The notes: generated by a model not told the origin, from the sequence alone. A DNA stretch of 64,000 nt from Flavobacterium sp. LC2016-12 (GCF_015351595.1 NZ_JADKPT010000017.1:1-64000); one strand, 5' to 3'. Shown: positions 34,872 to 43,566, numbered from the stretch's first letter. Translations and numbers: made by a program.

Positions 34872-37007
34872 TTAGTTTACCGTTTCGCCATTAGGAGCAT
34901 CAGCATCTGGATTGATAAAAACCAATTTCCCTTCTGCATTTGTTGTCATTAAAATCATTCCCTGACTTTCAACACCACGTAAAGCTCTTGGAGCTAAATT
35001 AGCTAATACAGAAACACGTTTTCCGATAATTTCTTCCGGCGAAAAGCTTTCAGCAATTCCAGAAACTATTGTACGAACGTCAATTCCGGTATCTACTTTA
35101 AGAACCAAAAGTTTATTCGCTTTTGGCATTTTTTCTGCTTCAAGGATAGTTCCAACGCGAATATCCATTTTAGCGAAATCCTCAAACTGAATCAAATCTT
35201 TTTGTGGTTCCGGCTGTTTGCTTTCTGCAAGATTGGCTGTTTTTGTAGCTTCCAATTTATCTATTTGTTTTTGTATTTCTTCATCTTCTATTTTAGCAAA
35301 AAGCAATTCAGCTTCGCCAATTTTGTGTCCTGCCGGAATTAAATCTGAGTTTTCAGCAATATCATTCCAACCTAGTACTTTATCAATAATGATGTCTTTT
35401 GCATCACGATTTTTCTCTTTCAAAAACTTGCTAAATCCTTCAAAATGCTCTTTAAGATCACCTAAATTTAAGATTTTAGAAAGTTTAGCCGATGTAAAAG
35501 GTAAAAATGGTTCAGCCAAAACGCTCAAAGCTGTAGCAATTTGCAAGGCTACATACATTTGCGTTTTAACACGCTCCGGATTGTCTTTCATCACTTTCCA
35601 AGGCTCTTCGTCTGCCAAATATTTATTTCCTAGACGGGCAACATTCATTAATTCGCCTAAAGCTTCACGGAATCTGTAACGCTCCACTGAACTTGAAATC
35701 ACAGCCGGATACGCTTTTAGTTCGGCTAAAGTTTGTTCGTCAACTTCTGAAAATTCATTTGGCGTCGGAATAACTCCTTCGTAATATTTGTTGGTTAAAA
35801 CCACAACACGATTAATGAAATTCCCGAAAATAGCAACCAGTTCGTTGTTGTTTCTCGCCTGGAAATCTTTCCACGTAAAATCGTTATCCTTAGTTTCTGG
35901 AGCGTTCGATGTTAATGCATAACGCAAAACGTCTTGTTTCTCCGGAAATTCTTCTAAATATTCGTGCAACCAAACTGCCCAGTTTTTAGAAGTCGAAAGT
36001 TTGTTTCCTTCCAAATTCAAAAACTCATTTGCCGGCACATTGTCCGGTAAAATATAGCTTCCTTCGGCTTTAAGCATTGCAGGGAAAATGATACAGTGAA
36101 AAACGATATTGTCTTTCCCAATAAAGTGAACCAGTTTCGTTTCTTCATCTTTCCAGTATGGTTCCCAGTCTTTTCCTTCGCGCGCTGCCCATTCTTTCGT
36201 AGACGAAATATATCCGATAGGCGCATCAAACCAAACATATAATTTTTTTCCTTCGGCACCTTCAACCGGAACATCAATTCCCCAGTCAAGGTCACGCGTT
36301 ACCGCACGAGGCTCTAATCCCCCGTCAACCCAAGATTTAACTTGTCCGTAAACGTTCGGTTTCCAGTCGTTTTTATGTCCAACCAAAATCCATTCTGTTA
36401 GGAAATCAGTGTATCTGTCTAAAGGTAAAAACCAGTGTTTTGTTTCTTTTAAAATAGGAGTTTCTCCGGTAATCGTTGATTTTGGATTGATCAAATCGGT
36501 TGCATTCAAAGTCGATCCGCAATTTTCGCACTGATCTCCATAAGCTCCGTCATTGCCACATTTTGGACAAGTTCCCACAACAAAACGATCCGCTAAAAAC
36601 TGATCTGCTTTTGCATCATACAATTGCTCTGTTGTTTCTTCAATAAAATCGCCATTATCATACAAAGTCCTGAAGAATTCCTGAGCCGTATCATGATGAA
36701 TTTTAGCCGAAGTACGAGAATAATTATCAAACGAAATTCCGAAATCAGCAAATGATTTTCTGATAATTCCATCGTATTTATCAATAACTTCTTGTGGTGT
36801 AATTCCTTCTTTTTTAGCTTTCATCGAAATTGCAACGCCATGTTCATCGCTTCCGCAAATAAACGCCACGTCTTTTCCTTGCAAACGTAAATATCTCGAA
36901 TAAATATCTGCAGGCACGTAAACCCCCGCCAAATGCCCAATATGAATAGGTCCGTTGGTGTAAGGTAAGGCTGCCGTAATAGTATATCTCTTAGGATTCT
37001 GTATCAT
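34872..37007 (-). CDS. metG: Methionine--tRNA ligase
   Basis: 711 residues. The HIGH motif occurs as HIGH at about 22-25 (GPIHIGHL), the KMSKS equivalent as KLSTSKNW near residue 334, and a zinc knuckle as CPKCG...CENCG. The C-terminus (about 600-711) has the EMAP-II-like tRNA-binding domain (DIRVGTILEAE). Full length. Charges initiator and elongator tRNAMet. Confidence 0.96.
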   Translation of the reverse strand: MIQNPKRYTITAALPYTNGPIHIGHLAGVYVPADIYSRYLRLQGKDVAFICGSDEHGVAISMKAKKEGITPQEVIDKYDGIIRKSFADFGISFDNYSRTSAKIHHDTAQEFFRTLYDNGDFIEETTEQLYDAKADQFLADRFVVGTCPKCGNDGAYGDQCENCGSTLNATDLINPKSTITGETPILKETKHWFLPLDRYTDFLTEWILVGHKNDWKPNVYGQVKSWVDGGLEPRAVTRDLDWGIDVPVEGAEGKKLYVWFDAPIGYISSTKEWAAREGKDWEPYWKDEETKLVHFIGKDNIVFHCIIFPAMLKAEGSYILPDNVPANEFLNLEGNKLSTSKNWAVWLHEYLEEFPEKQDVLRYALTSNAPETKDNDFTWKDFQARNNNELVAIFGNFINRVVVLTNKYYEGVIPTPNEFSEVDEQTLAELKAYPAVISSSVERYRFREALGELMNVARLGNKYLADEEPWKVMKDNPERVKTQMYVALQIATALSVLAEPFLPFTSAKLSKILNLGDLKEHFEGFSKFLKEKNRDAKDIIIDKVLGWNDIAENSDLIPAGHKIGEAELLFAKIEDEEIQKQIDKLEATKTANLAESKQPEPQKDLIQFEDFAKMDIRVGTILEAEKMPKANKLLVLKVDTGIDVRTIVSGIAESFSPEEIIGKRVSVLANLAPRALRGVESQGMILMTTNAEGKLVFINPDADAPNGETVN

Positions 37008-37026
37008 AACTCAATTTTATTGAGTG

Positions 37027-37034
37027 CAAAAATA
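37027..37034 (-). promoter_or_regulatory. Candidate -7 element for metG
   Basis: TATTTTTG on the minus strand, 19 bases before the start codon; no clear -33 partner. Confidence 0.35.
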
Positions 37035-37060
37035 AGCAATAGAATTGAGATTTTGTTATT

Positions 37061-37139
37061 ACACTGAGATTCGCAAAGATTTTCGCAGAGATTCGCGGGA
37101 TTTTTTTAATCTCGCAAAGTCGCGAAGGCGCAAAGTTTA
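37061..37139. repeat. CGCAAAG/CGCAGAG repeat tract
   Basis: Contains GATTCGCAAAGATTTTCGC, CAGAGATTCGCGGG and CTCGCAAAGTCGCGAAGG, of the same family as 13188-13232, in a short run upstream of metG. Confidence 0.5.
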
Positions 37140-37167
37140 ATTTAAAGTCAACGATTAATCGCATTGT

Positions 37168-37269
37168 TTGTCATTTCGACGAAGGAGAAATCCTCGCAAG
37201 TAACTCCGCATCGAGAATCGAATCTTTGTCGAGCTTTTAACGAGGATTTCTCCTTCGTCGAAATGACAA
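37168..37269. repeat. GTCATTTCGACGAAGG inverted repeat, copy 1
   Basis: A perfect 29-base arm at 37168-37196 (TTGTCATTTCGACGAAGGAG then AAATCCTCG) mirrors 37241-37269, with a 44-base spacer. A degenerate relative is at 54838-54944. Such a strong hairpin could also affect transcription, but the layout is of a dispersed intergenic repeat. Confidence 0.9.
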
Positions 37270-37341
37270 GGTTCTGTAAATACAATTATTTTTTTTAGAA
37301 AAATGCTCAATTCGTCCGGCAATCGCGGTTAGTTATTCCAT

Positions 37342-38229
37342 TTATTTGAAATAATTTTCAAACTCAACAGGCATATTGCTTATTGGTTTTATTTTGATGT
37401 CTTTATAGTAAACTTCACCAGCTTCGCTTTGCAATTGTATTTTTCCTTCGGTTAAAGGCATAAATTTTTCACCATCAAAATAACGGGAATTTTGCAAAAC
37501 CATGACCACTTTGCCATTGATGATATGAAGACTTTTTCCTTCAAAACAAACCAATTCTATTTCTGTCCAACCGTTATTAGGTGTTTCAGCTCTCATTTTT
37601 CGCATGCAAAACCCGGTATTTTCAGTATGTGTCCCAAACGGAATGAATTGCTGATCCTCATCGGCAACGGCGCTCATGCTTCCTTCGGGAATATAAGCTT
37701 TGATGTCAATTGCTGAATTAGCAATGTTCCAGTAATCGCCAAAATGACCTTCCATTATTTGAAATTCCTGCGATAACATCCAGGCGCGCCAGTAATCTAC
37801 GCCCGCTTCCCCCTGCGAATGATAAAGCACACCGGCATCCATGAGTTTGTCGGTTCTGGGTTCCCATTTTTTAGTTCCAAACTTAACTTTTAGTTTCAGG
37901 CGATAGTTTTTGAAATTTTCTTTGGTAAAGACACAACCATAATATTCCCCAGTAACTTTAAGAACATTTTCATTGTTTTCCTCAATCACGGTAAACATAT
38001 TGTTTACATTTTTGTTGTAACCAATAGGTGGTATTTCGTTCCCATTAACATCTGTTGGGATTTTGCCGGAATAGCCATTTTGGTGTTTGTAACTTAGATA
38101 CATATCCCATTTGCTGAGGTTTTTGTCAAGTAAATTTATCCAGTCCTCTTTGAAAGAGTTTGTATCATTAGTGGCTGAGGTCAAGGTAAAGAGAAAGGCA
38201 AATGCTATCAGAATAGAGTATTTTTTCAT
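37342..38229 (-). CDS. DUF1080 (3-keto-disaccharide hydrolase-like) secreted protein
   Basis: 295 residues from MKKYSILIAFAF; the upstream ATG (38289) is unlikely. Signal peptide 1-18. The DUF1080 fold (concanavalin-like) follows, with WINLLDKNLSKWDMY at the start and GEVYYKDIKIKPI at the end. Members hydrolyse 3-keto-disaccharides or bind sugars. Probably periplasmic or outer-membrane exposed. Confidence 0.85.
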   Translation of the reverse strand: MKKYSILIAFAFLFTLTSATNDTNSFKEDWINLLDKNLSKWDMYLSYKHQNGYSGKIPTDVNGNEIPPIGYNKNVNNMFTVIEENNENVLKVTGEYYGCVFTKENFKNYRLKLKVKFGTKKWEPRTDKLMDAGVLYHSQGEAGVDYWRAWMLSQEFQIMEGHFGDYWNIANSAIDIKAYIPEGSMSAVADEDQQFIPFGTHTENTGFCMRKMRAETPNNGWTEIELVCFEGKSLHIINGKVVMVLQNSRYFDGEKFMPLTEGKIQLQSEAGEVYYKDIKIKPISNMPVEFENYFK

Positions 38230-38477
38230 AAGTAGTTTGGTTGATTTAGATAAAAATGGAATTCTCAAATCTACAAAATAATGTCTCAATGCTATTGTGC
38301 AATTAATTCAAAATCAGATGCTATTTCTACACTTTATCTTCGTGCATAATATGTTTTCATTGTAACCATTTGTCGAACGTACTTTTAAATAGAACCAGTT
38401 TAAACTAGCATTCACAGTAAAATCTTCGGAATTTATTTCGCAATCTTTGCCTTCCAAAAAGAAACAAAGACAATTTT

Positions 38478-38705
38478 ATGAGCAAGACTAAATTAATCAT
38501 CAATAAAAACGGATCAATCAAAATCGAAGGAGATTTTGAAATCATGGACGCAGAAGGAACAGTTTACGGATTACAAGGACGTTCTGCATTAGGACTTTGC
38601 CGTTGCGGATTATCTGCAAACAAACCATTTTGCGATGGAGGACACAGAAATAATTTCGAACATGATTCAGTTGCGTTTGATTTACCACCAATGAAAACGA
38701 ATTAA
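38478..38705 (+). CDS. CDGSH iron-sulfur domain protein
   Basis: 75 residues. The [2Fe-2S] ligands are Cys41, Cys43, Cys52 and His56 in CRCGLSANKPFCDGGH, the 3Cys-1His pattern. The cluster is labile and redox active; the role in bacteria is unclear. Monocistronic with its own terminator. Confidence 0.93.
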   Translation: MSKTKLIINKNGSIKIEGDFEIMDAEGTVYGLQGRSALGLCRCGLSANKPFCDGGHRNNFEHDSVAFDLPPMKTN

Positions 38706-38730
38706 AAAATTTGTTTTTTTGATTTTATAT

Positions 38731-38763
38731 AAAGCTGCATTTTTTTTAAATGCAGCTTTTTTT
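38731..38763 (+). terminator. Terminator after the CDGSH gene
   Basis: AAAGCTGCATTT and AAATGCAGCTTT pair around a T loop, then a T run. The same stem (AAAGCTGCATT) is used again at 39989-40022. Confidence 0.85.
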
Positions 38764-38854
38764 GGCTTATTTTAGAAATGAAAATTCAAAGAATAATAAG
38801 TTATTTCCTTAAAAAACAATTTTATATTTACAAAAATTTCTAAAAACATAGACA

Positions 38855-39988
38855 ATGAAAAAAATTACTGGTTTATTATTGTTTTTAAGTTTTGTTTTTG
38901 CTGAGGCTCAAACAGAAAAGACGGTTTCCAGCGATTGGACTTCTTTCAATCAAACGATCGATATTCAGACTGCGGTAAAGAAAAAATTCAGAGTTATTGC
39001 TTCAGTAAGAGTAGAAACCAGTGAGCCACTTGCCTGGGCAGGAGTTTGGGCCAGAGTTGATACAAAAAGCGAGGATGAAGATGGTTTTTTTGATAATATG
39101 AGTGACAGGCCAATTAAAACAAAAGAATGGCAATCGTATACTGTTGAAGGAACAATCGATAAAAATAGCAAATCACTAAGTTTTGGAGGTTTATGTCTGT
39201 ATAACGGAAAATTCTATTTTGATAAATTTGAATTGCTTATCGAAAATGATAAAGGAGTTTTTGAACCCCTGACAGTTTTAAATTCAAGTTTTGAAACTCC
39301 GGTTAAGAATGGTGATATTCCGAAATGGAGTTTAGGAACCAGAAAAAATGCAGTTGTAAGAGCCAAAGAATATAAAATCACTTCGGACAAATCTGCTGTA
39401 GACGGAAATTACGGATTGCTGCTGGAAGGAAGTGGGATAAAAGCAAAAGAAACCGGAAGACTGGGTAATGTAGATGGTGCTTCTCCAAAAATAGCCGACA
39501 TGATTTCGATGCTCGAAGATCTTAAAGATCGTGTTGAAAGAACGGTTAAAAATATGACACCGTATGAAATTGATTATTTGCATGACGAAGAAGCGAATAG
39601 AATTGGAGCATTGGTAATGCATTTGGCCGCAGCCGAAAAGTACTATCAGGTTTTTACCTTCGAGAATCGAGGTTTTAATGAAGAAGAGAAGAAAAAATGG
39701 AATGCTGCTTTAAATCTGGATCAGGCAGGACGTGATGAGTTTAAAGGTCATAATATTCAGTATTATCTAGATATTTACAATGAAGTAAGAGCAACAACCA
39801 TTGCTGAATTAAAGAAAAGAAACGACGCCTGGTTTGCTGAAGTTCAAAAAAGTTACGACTGGACCAATCAGTATTGCTGGTTTCATATTATGGAACATCA
39901 GTCAAGTCATTTAGGACAGATTTTGTTTTTGAAGAAACGAATTCCGCCTCAACAGAAACAAACATTGCCACAGGAAATCAAGAAATAA
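38855..39988 (+). CDS. Exported protein: carbohydrate-binding-like domain fused to DinB-like domain
   Basis: 377 residues with a signal peptide (1-19). Residues about 25-190 form a beta-sandwich-like domain with the look of a carbohydrate-binding module (WAGVWARVDT, NSSFETP). Residues about 205-365 are a DinB/YfiT-like four-helix domain; its metal triad is visible as His256 (VMHLAAAE), His348 and His352 (EHQSSH). DinB-like proteins are usually cytoplasmic and often thiol-dependent transferases, so an exported one with a binding domain is unusual. Function unknown. Monocistronic, with terminators on both sides. Confidence 0.82.
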   Translation: MKKITGLLLFLSFVFAEAQTEKTVSSDWTSFNQTIDIQTAVKKKFRVIASVRVETSEPLAWAGVWARVDTKSEDEDGFFDNMSDRPIKTKEWQSYTVEGTIDKNSKSLSFGGLCLYNGKFYFDKFELLIENDKGVFEPLTVLNSSFETPVKNGDIPKWSLGTRKNAVVRAKEYKITSDKSAVDGNYGLLLEGSGIKAKETGRLGNVDGASPKIADMISMLEDLKDRVERTVKNMTPYEIDYLHDEEANRIGALVMHLAAAEKYYQVFTFENRGFNEEEKKKWNAALNLDQAGRDEFKGHNIQYYLDIYNEVRATTIAELKKRNDAWFAEVQKSYDWTNQYCWFHIMEHQSSHLGQILFLKKRIPPQQKQTLPQEIKK

Positions 39989-40022
39989 AAAAAAGCTGCA
40001 TTATTTAATGCAGCTTTTTTTT
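39989..40022. terminator. Bidirectional terminator
   Basis: AAAAAGCTGCATT and AATGCAGCTTTTT around ATTT; sits between convergent genes and reaches into the phzF stop codon (40021). Confidence 0.85.
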
Positions 40023-40923
40023 ATAAATAAAGTTCACCTTTCATCGTAATAATCGAAGAACCACCAACCAAAATATCTTCGTCACGATTCATAACTTCAA
40101 TCATAGAAGCCTGTTTTAATTTTACACCTTGAAGAATTTTATATTCTTTCTCTGATTTGGTGAATTTCTTTTGTGTTAAAAACCCAATTAAAGGACCTGC
40201 GGCTGTTCCCGTTGCAGGATCTTCGTTTATTCCGATTATGGGATTGAAGAATCTCGTTTCGATTATGTGTTCCTGATTTTCATCAGCAATAGTGAAACAA
40301 TAGAATCCTTCAAAATGATATTCTTTTGAAATTTCAATTAAGAGTTGATTGTCTGGTACAATACTATTGAGTACCTGACTGTTTTTTATTGGCACCATCG
40401 TATGGGCAACTTCTGTTTTTACAATTGTCGGAACAAAGGCATTTACATCTAAATCTTCTATTTTTAAACCCAATGCTACTGCAATTCTATAAGTTGGGAT
40501 TTCCTGTTTAATAACCGCCGATTTTTGATGCATTTGCACCACAGGATAATTCGTAATCGGGTCAAAACTTACCGTTAAAGGAATAGGAGCGTTTTTCATC
40601 ATTACAAAACGTTCGCTTTCATTCTGTTCCTCAAAAATGGGCAATCTTTTTAGCAATGCACCACAAACAGCACCCAATAAATTATGTCCGGCACCATCAA
40701 TTTCAAAACCTGTTGGTGTAAAAGAACGAACGTTAAGTGCTTTTTGCTTTATAGAATAATAAACAAACGAAGTTTCAGAATAGCCAAATTCTTTTGAGAT
40801 ATTCTGATAGGTTTCTAATTCTAAATCACCATTTGTAAAAACAACCGACAATGGGTTTCCTTTATAACTTTTATTTGAGAATACATCTAAAACGTAGTAT
40901 TGTAAGGTGGTTCTGTTTTCCAT
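40021..40923 (-). CDS. PhzF-family epimerase/isomerase-like protein
   Basis: 300 residues of the PhzF fold (two diaminopimelate-epimerase-like domains). YVLDVFSNKSYKGNPLSVVF at the N-terminus and the GINEDPATGTAAGPL motif near residue 240 are diagnostic. Acts as an isomerase on small acids; the substrate outside phenazine producers is unknown. Confidence 0.92.
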   Translation of the reverse strand: MENRTTLQYYVLDVFSNKSYKGNPLSVVFTNGDLELETYQNISKEFGYSETSFVYYSIKQKALNVRSFTPTGFEIDGAGHNLLGAVCGALLKRLPIFEEQNESERFVMMKNAPIPLTVSFDPITNYPVVQMHQKSAVIKQEIPTYRIAVALGLKIEDLDVNAFVPTIVKTEVAHTMVPIKNSQVLNSIVPDNQLLIEISKEYHFEGFYCFTIADENQEHIIETRFFNPIIGINEDPATGTAAGPLIGFLTQKKFTKSEKEYKILQGVKLKQASMIEVMNRDEDILVGGSSIITMKGELYL

Positions 40924-40962
40924 TGTTTATCTTTTTTGATGAATAAAATTATAGATAGAGGA

Positions 40963-40990
40963 TAAAGTTACTATTTGTCGCCCAATCAAA
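40963..40990 (-). promoter_or_regulatory. Promoter candidate for the phzF-like gene
   Basis: TTTG (40990-40987), 16-base spacer, TAACTTTA (40970-40963), read on the minus strand. Last base of the -7 differs from consensus. Confidence 0.45.
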
Positions 40991-41010
40991 TTGATAAACA
41001 TTTGTTATTT

Positions 41011-41568
41011 TTATAACATTCGTTTCTGCTCTTCGCTAAATTTTATTGCTTTCTCCAATCTTGAAAGTCTTGTTTTTTCTTGTTTGGCGCTCATAATTAC
41101 GTGAATTATTACTTTTTTGTACGATGGCGCCTGATTGTTGAAATATTCCCACGCTATTTTATTGGCTTTAAATTGCTTTTCCAACTCAGGGTCGAGAACA
41201 TACGCTTCATTTTCATGAGAGTAAATTTTAGATCTTTCATCAGATTTTAATTCGAAAGCTTTTATTCCGGCTTCTTTCATCAACCCGGCTTTTGTGAGAA
41301 CTTCGACTTTTTTAATATTGATTACACTCCAAATACTGCTTTTCTTTCTCGGTGTAAATCGAATCGTATAACTTTCTTCGTCAATTGACTTACGAACGCC
41401 ATCAATCCAGCCAAAACAAAGCGCCTGATCTACAGATTCTGACCAGGTCATACATGGTTTTTTTGTGCTCACTCTATAGAAACCAACGATAAGTTCGGTT
41501 TCAGTTTCGTAGTGCTTTTCTAACCATGTTCTGAATTTTTCCTGAGAGGAGAAGAAGGTTGGGTTCAT
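41011..41568 (-). CDS. YdeI/OmpD-associated family protein
   Basis: 185 residues. The N-terminal YdeI-like domain shows FRTWLEKHYETETELIVGF and ALCFGWIDGVRK; the C-terminal helical OmdA-type region follows (IHVIMSAKQEKTRLSRLEKA). A widely conserved family with no proven function. Confidence 0.88.
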   Translation of the reverse strand: MNPTFFSSQEKFRTWLEKHYETETELIVGFYRVSTKKPCMTWSESVDQALCFGWIDGVRKSIDEESYTIRFTPRKKSSIWSVINIKKVEVLTKAGLMKEAGIKAFELKSDERSKIYSHENEAYVLDPELEKQFKANKIAWEYFNNQAPSYKKVIIHVIMSAKQEKTRLSRLEKAIKFSEEQKRML

Positions 41569-41583
41569 TTAGTGTAAGTTCAG

Positions 41584-41862
41584 TTATAAATTTACAATCG
41601 CTCTAATAATCCATAAAAGTATAATAAATCCCAGAAAAGAGAATTGCACTTTATTCACTTTTTGATTGCCAAACTTTCGGACTAAAAACCGATCGATCAA
41701 TATAACTAACAAAACAGGAATCAACCAAAACAGAATGTAAATTCCCATTAAGCCATCTTCTGCGGAATTGCCGTTTATCAATATTATCGCATAAATTATT
41801 CCTGCGATAATGGAGAGAATTCCTGAGACGTAGAATAGGGTTAGGTTTTTTGGGAAGTGCAT
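41584..41862 (-). CDS. Small membrane protein, three segments
   Basis: 92 residues with three hydrophobic segments at about 8-28, 40-58 and 70-90. No recognisable family. Lies 12 bases after the M50-like gene on the same strand, so probably in its operon. Confidence 0.6.
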   Translation of the reverse strand: MHFPKNLTLFYVSGILSIIAGIIYAIILINGNSAEDGLMGIYILFWLIPVLLVILIDRFLVRKFGNQKVNKVQFSFLGFIILLWIIRAIVNL

Positions 41863-41874
41863 TTGTGTTAGTTA

Positions 41875-42432
41875 TTAAATGATTTTTATCTTAAAATATT
41901 CATTTACGAATGATAAAATAATTAGAAAAACCGAACAAAGTAAAAAGCTTATTAAATTAAATTTTAGACTAAAACCATGTCTCTTAGAGCTTTTATAAGC
42001 TAAAAAGAAAAGAAAGCAAGAAACTAGAATTGAAAGTGTAAGCAATCCTATGCCTAATGAAAGACCGAGTCTTCCTTCGTCATTTGGACCTAATAAATTG
42101 GCTAGACCTGCCCAAAATCGCATTGCAAACGGAAAAAGCAAAAACGGATATAATTCTTTTTTAGGGTATTTATTTAAAAGAAAATAAAAAAGGATGGCTT
42201 GTAAAATGGTAAACAAAGGTCCAGCAAGCGTTACTGCATGAGTATGCCATTTTTGAATATAATTCCCTGAAATAGGGCCAGCAGAATTTAAGCTTGCATT
42301 CATATCGTTTCCAAGAATTTCTCCCATACTCCAATGTGCTAATTCATGAAATAAGGTGCTGAAAAAGACAGCACATAAAACTATTACAACGTATTTTAAA
42401 TCTATTTTATTGATGATGTTATTTTGGGTCAT
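41875..42432 (-). CDS. Small membrane protein with M50-like zinc motif
   Basis: 185 residues with about five to six membrane segments. HELAH at residues 29-33, within the first membrane segment, is the HExxH motif of site-2-type (M50) intramembrane proteases; AGP at 70-72 and the GPNDEG segment (115-120), with Asp118/Glu119 as candidate third ligand, fit the same plan. It is shorter than classical members and lacks a PDZ domain. Could be a protease or an inactive relative. Forms a probable operon with the 92-residue membrane protein. Confidence 0.65.
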   Translation of the reverse strand: MTQNNIINKIDLKYVVIVLCAVFFSTLFHELAHWSMGEILGNDMNASLNSAGPISGNYIQKWHTHAVTLAGPLFTILQAILFYFLLNKYPKKELYPFLLFPFAMRFWAGLANLLGPNDEGRLGLSLGIGLLTLSILVSCFLFFLAYKSSKRHGFSLKFNLISFLLCSVFLIILSFVNEYFKIKII

Positions 42433-42505
42433 TTTTGGTTTTGATAAGTTTTAATTGTGGCGAATATACAATATATTCTTACATATTAATTTCTTTTGAA
42501 ACCGT

Positions 42506-42593
42506 GAGCGTTAGGGATAGCAGCGGAAAGCCCACAGCCTGACGAAGGAAGTGCGAGGACTTGCAGCGAATAGCCCGACCGGAGGGAACGCCC
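42506..42593 (-). other. GC-rich conserved-looking intergenic element 1 (possible structured RNA or repeat)
   Basis: About 88 bases of markedly higher GC than the surroundings. Read on the minus strand it starts GGGCGTTCCC, has GGGCTATTCGCTGC and again GGGCTTTCCGCTGC (direct repeats), and ends CCCTAACGCTC, whose last seven bases can pair with the first seven. It contains no reading frame I trust. It resembles a bipartite element I know only in general terms from Bacteroidota intergenic regions, and shares parts with 61429-61514. Confidence 0.55.
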
Positions 42594-42663
42594 AAAAAAT
42601 TATTCCCCTTCATATTATTATTTCACCGAAATTTGCAAAATAAAGTACTAAACCATAGAAATC

Positions 42664-42834
42664 ATGGCAAAAGGACCTGAAAAAAATACTAAGAATAAGG
42701 CTTTACATACCAAATTGCTCAATCGGAAGAAAGCTAAACTTCAGGAAGAAAAGAGAGAACGTGCCTTGCGTTTGAAAGCTTTAGTGGCAAAAATGAACGA
42801 AAAAAAGGACACAGACGGAGCTGAAGGCATATAA
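42664..42834 (+). CDS. Small basic protein, 56 residues
   Basis: ATG at 42664, stop TAA at 42832-42834. The chain starts MAKGPEKNTKNKALHTKLLN and is very rich in Lys, Arg and Glu, a single amphipathic helix with no hydrophobic core; it ends EKKDTDGAEGI. It lies between the GC-rich element and the DUF4375-like gene. No function can be given, but the A-rich start context and the codon use match the neighbours. Possibly a nucleic-acid or ribosome-associated small protein. Confidence 0.6.
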   Translation: MAKGPEKNTKNKALHTKLLNRKKAKLQEEKRERALRLKALVAKMNEKKDTDGAEGI

Positions 42835-42904
42835 AATCAGATTGTATTTCTTTTCTGTTTTTATTTAACTGAAATTTGCAAATCAATCTCAAAACAAAAA
42901 TCAA

Positions 42905-43447
42905 ATGGAGGAATTCGGTAGAATAATAGTTTCTGAAACGGCAATGAATAGTGAAAATCTTCATGATGTGATTCATTCTAATATTTCGGTTATCAATTTA
43001 ATGCGTGAGGAAGGTGTCGATGACGAATTTATTCACCCAGATGCTTTGATGAGTTATTATCTGGATTATTACTGGTCGCAATATGCCGAAGGGAATTTTG
43101 CGCAGTTTGTTTATAAATCAGGTTGGAATAAAGAACTAAACGAATTGATCGAAGAAGGCCTGACTTTGCTTGGCGCCGAAAAACACCTGGAATTATTTCA
43201 ACAACAAAGCAAGAAAGTCAAATTGATGAGCAGCGTTAAGCTGAATAAATTTGTGAGTGGAAAATTCGAAGGTGTGAATCCGGTTCGCGATTCTTTGAAT
43301 AATGATACTTTTTATGAACTCGAAGAAAACTTAGTTACGCTAAATGCTAATTTCCTGAAAAACCATCCTGATTTTGAAGTGCTTTCGGTAGACGATATGT
43401 TTGCTACTTTGGAGGAATATGTTGGGCATGAGATTAAGAGAGCTTAA
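42905..43447 (+). CDS. DMP19 / DUF4375-like protein
   Basis: 180 residues, all-helical, acidic. The segment YYWSQYAEGNFAQFVYKSGW (about 59-78) matches the conserved core of the DUF4375/DMP19 family, found in proteins of unknown function that may mimic DNA. No signal peptide. The assignment rests on that motif only. Confidence 0.65.
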   Translation: MEEFGRIIVSETAMNSENLHDVIHSNISVINLMREEGVDDEFIHPDALMSYYLDYYWSQYAEGNFAQFVYKSGWNKELNELIEEGLTLLGAEKHLELFQQQSKKVKLMSSVKLNKFVSGKFEGVNPVRDSLNNDTFYELEENLVTLNANFLKNHPDFEVLSVDDMFATLEEYVGHEIKRA

Positions 43448-43452
43448 TTAAT

Positions 43453-43566
43453 TTAACCGCAAAAAGTTTTACCACAGAGATTCACAAAGATTTTACACAG
43501 AGATACACAAAGATTTTTTAAAATAGGTTTGTGTATCTCTGTGCTGGTTTTGTGAATCTCTGTGAA
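43453..43566. repeat. CACAGAGATTCACAAAG inverted repeat
   Basis: CACAGAGATTCACAAA near 43471 and ACAGAGATACACAAAG near 43497 are mirrored by TTTGTGTATCTCTGTG and TTTGTGAATCTCTGTG (about 43529-43563). Same family flavour as the tract at 47030-47145. Confidence 0.7.

Noticed and set aside
42734..42976. 80-codon minus-strand frame
   Set aside because: It is antisense to the small basic protein and the DUF4375-like gene, and its composition is that of a reverse frame.
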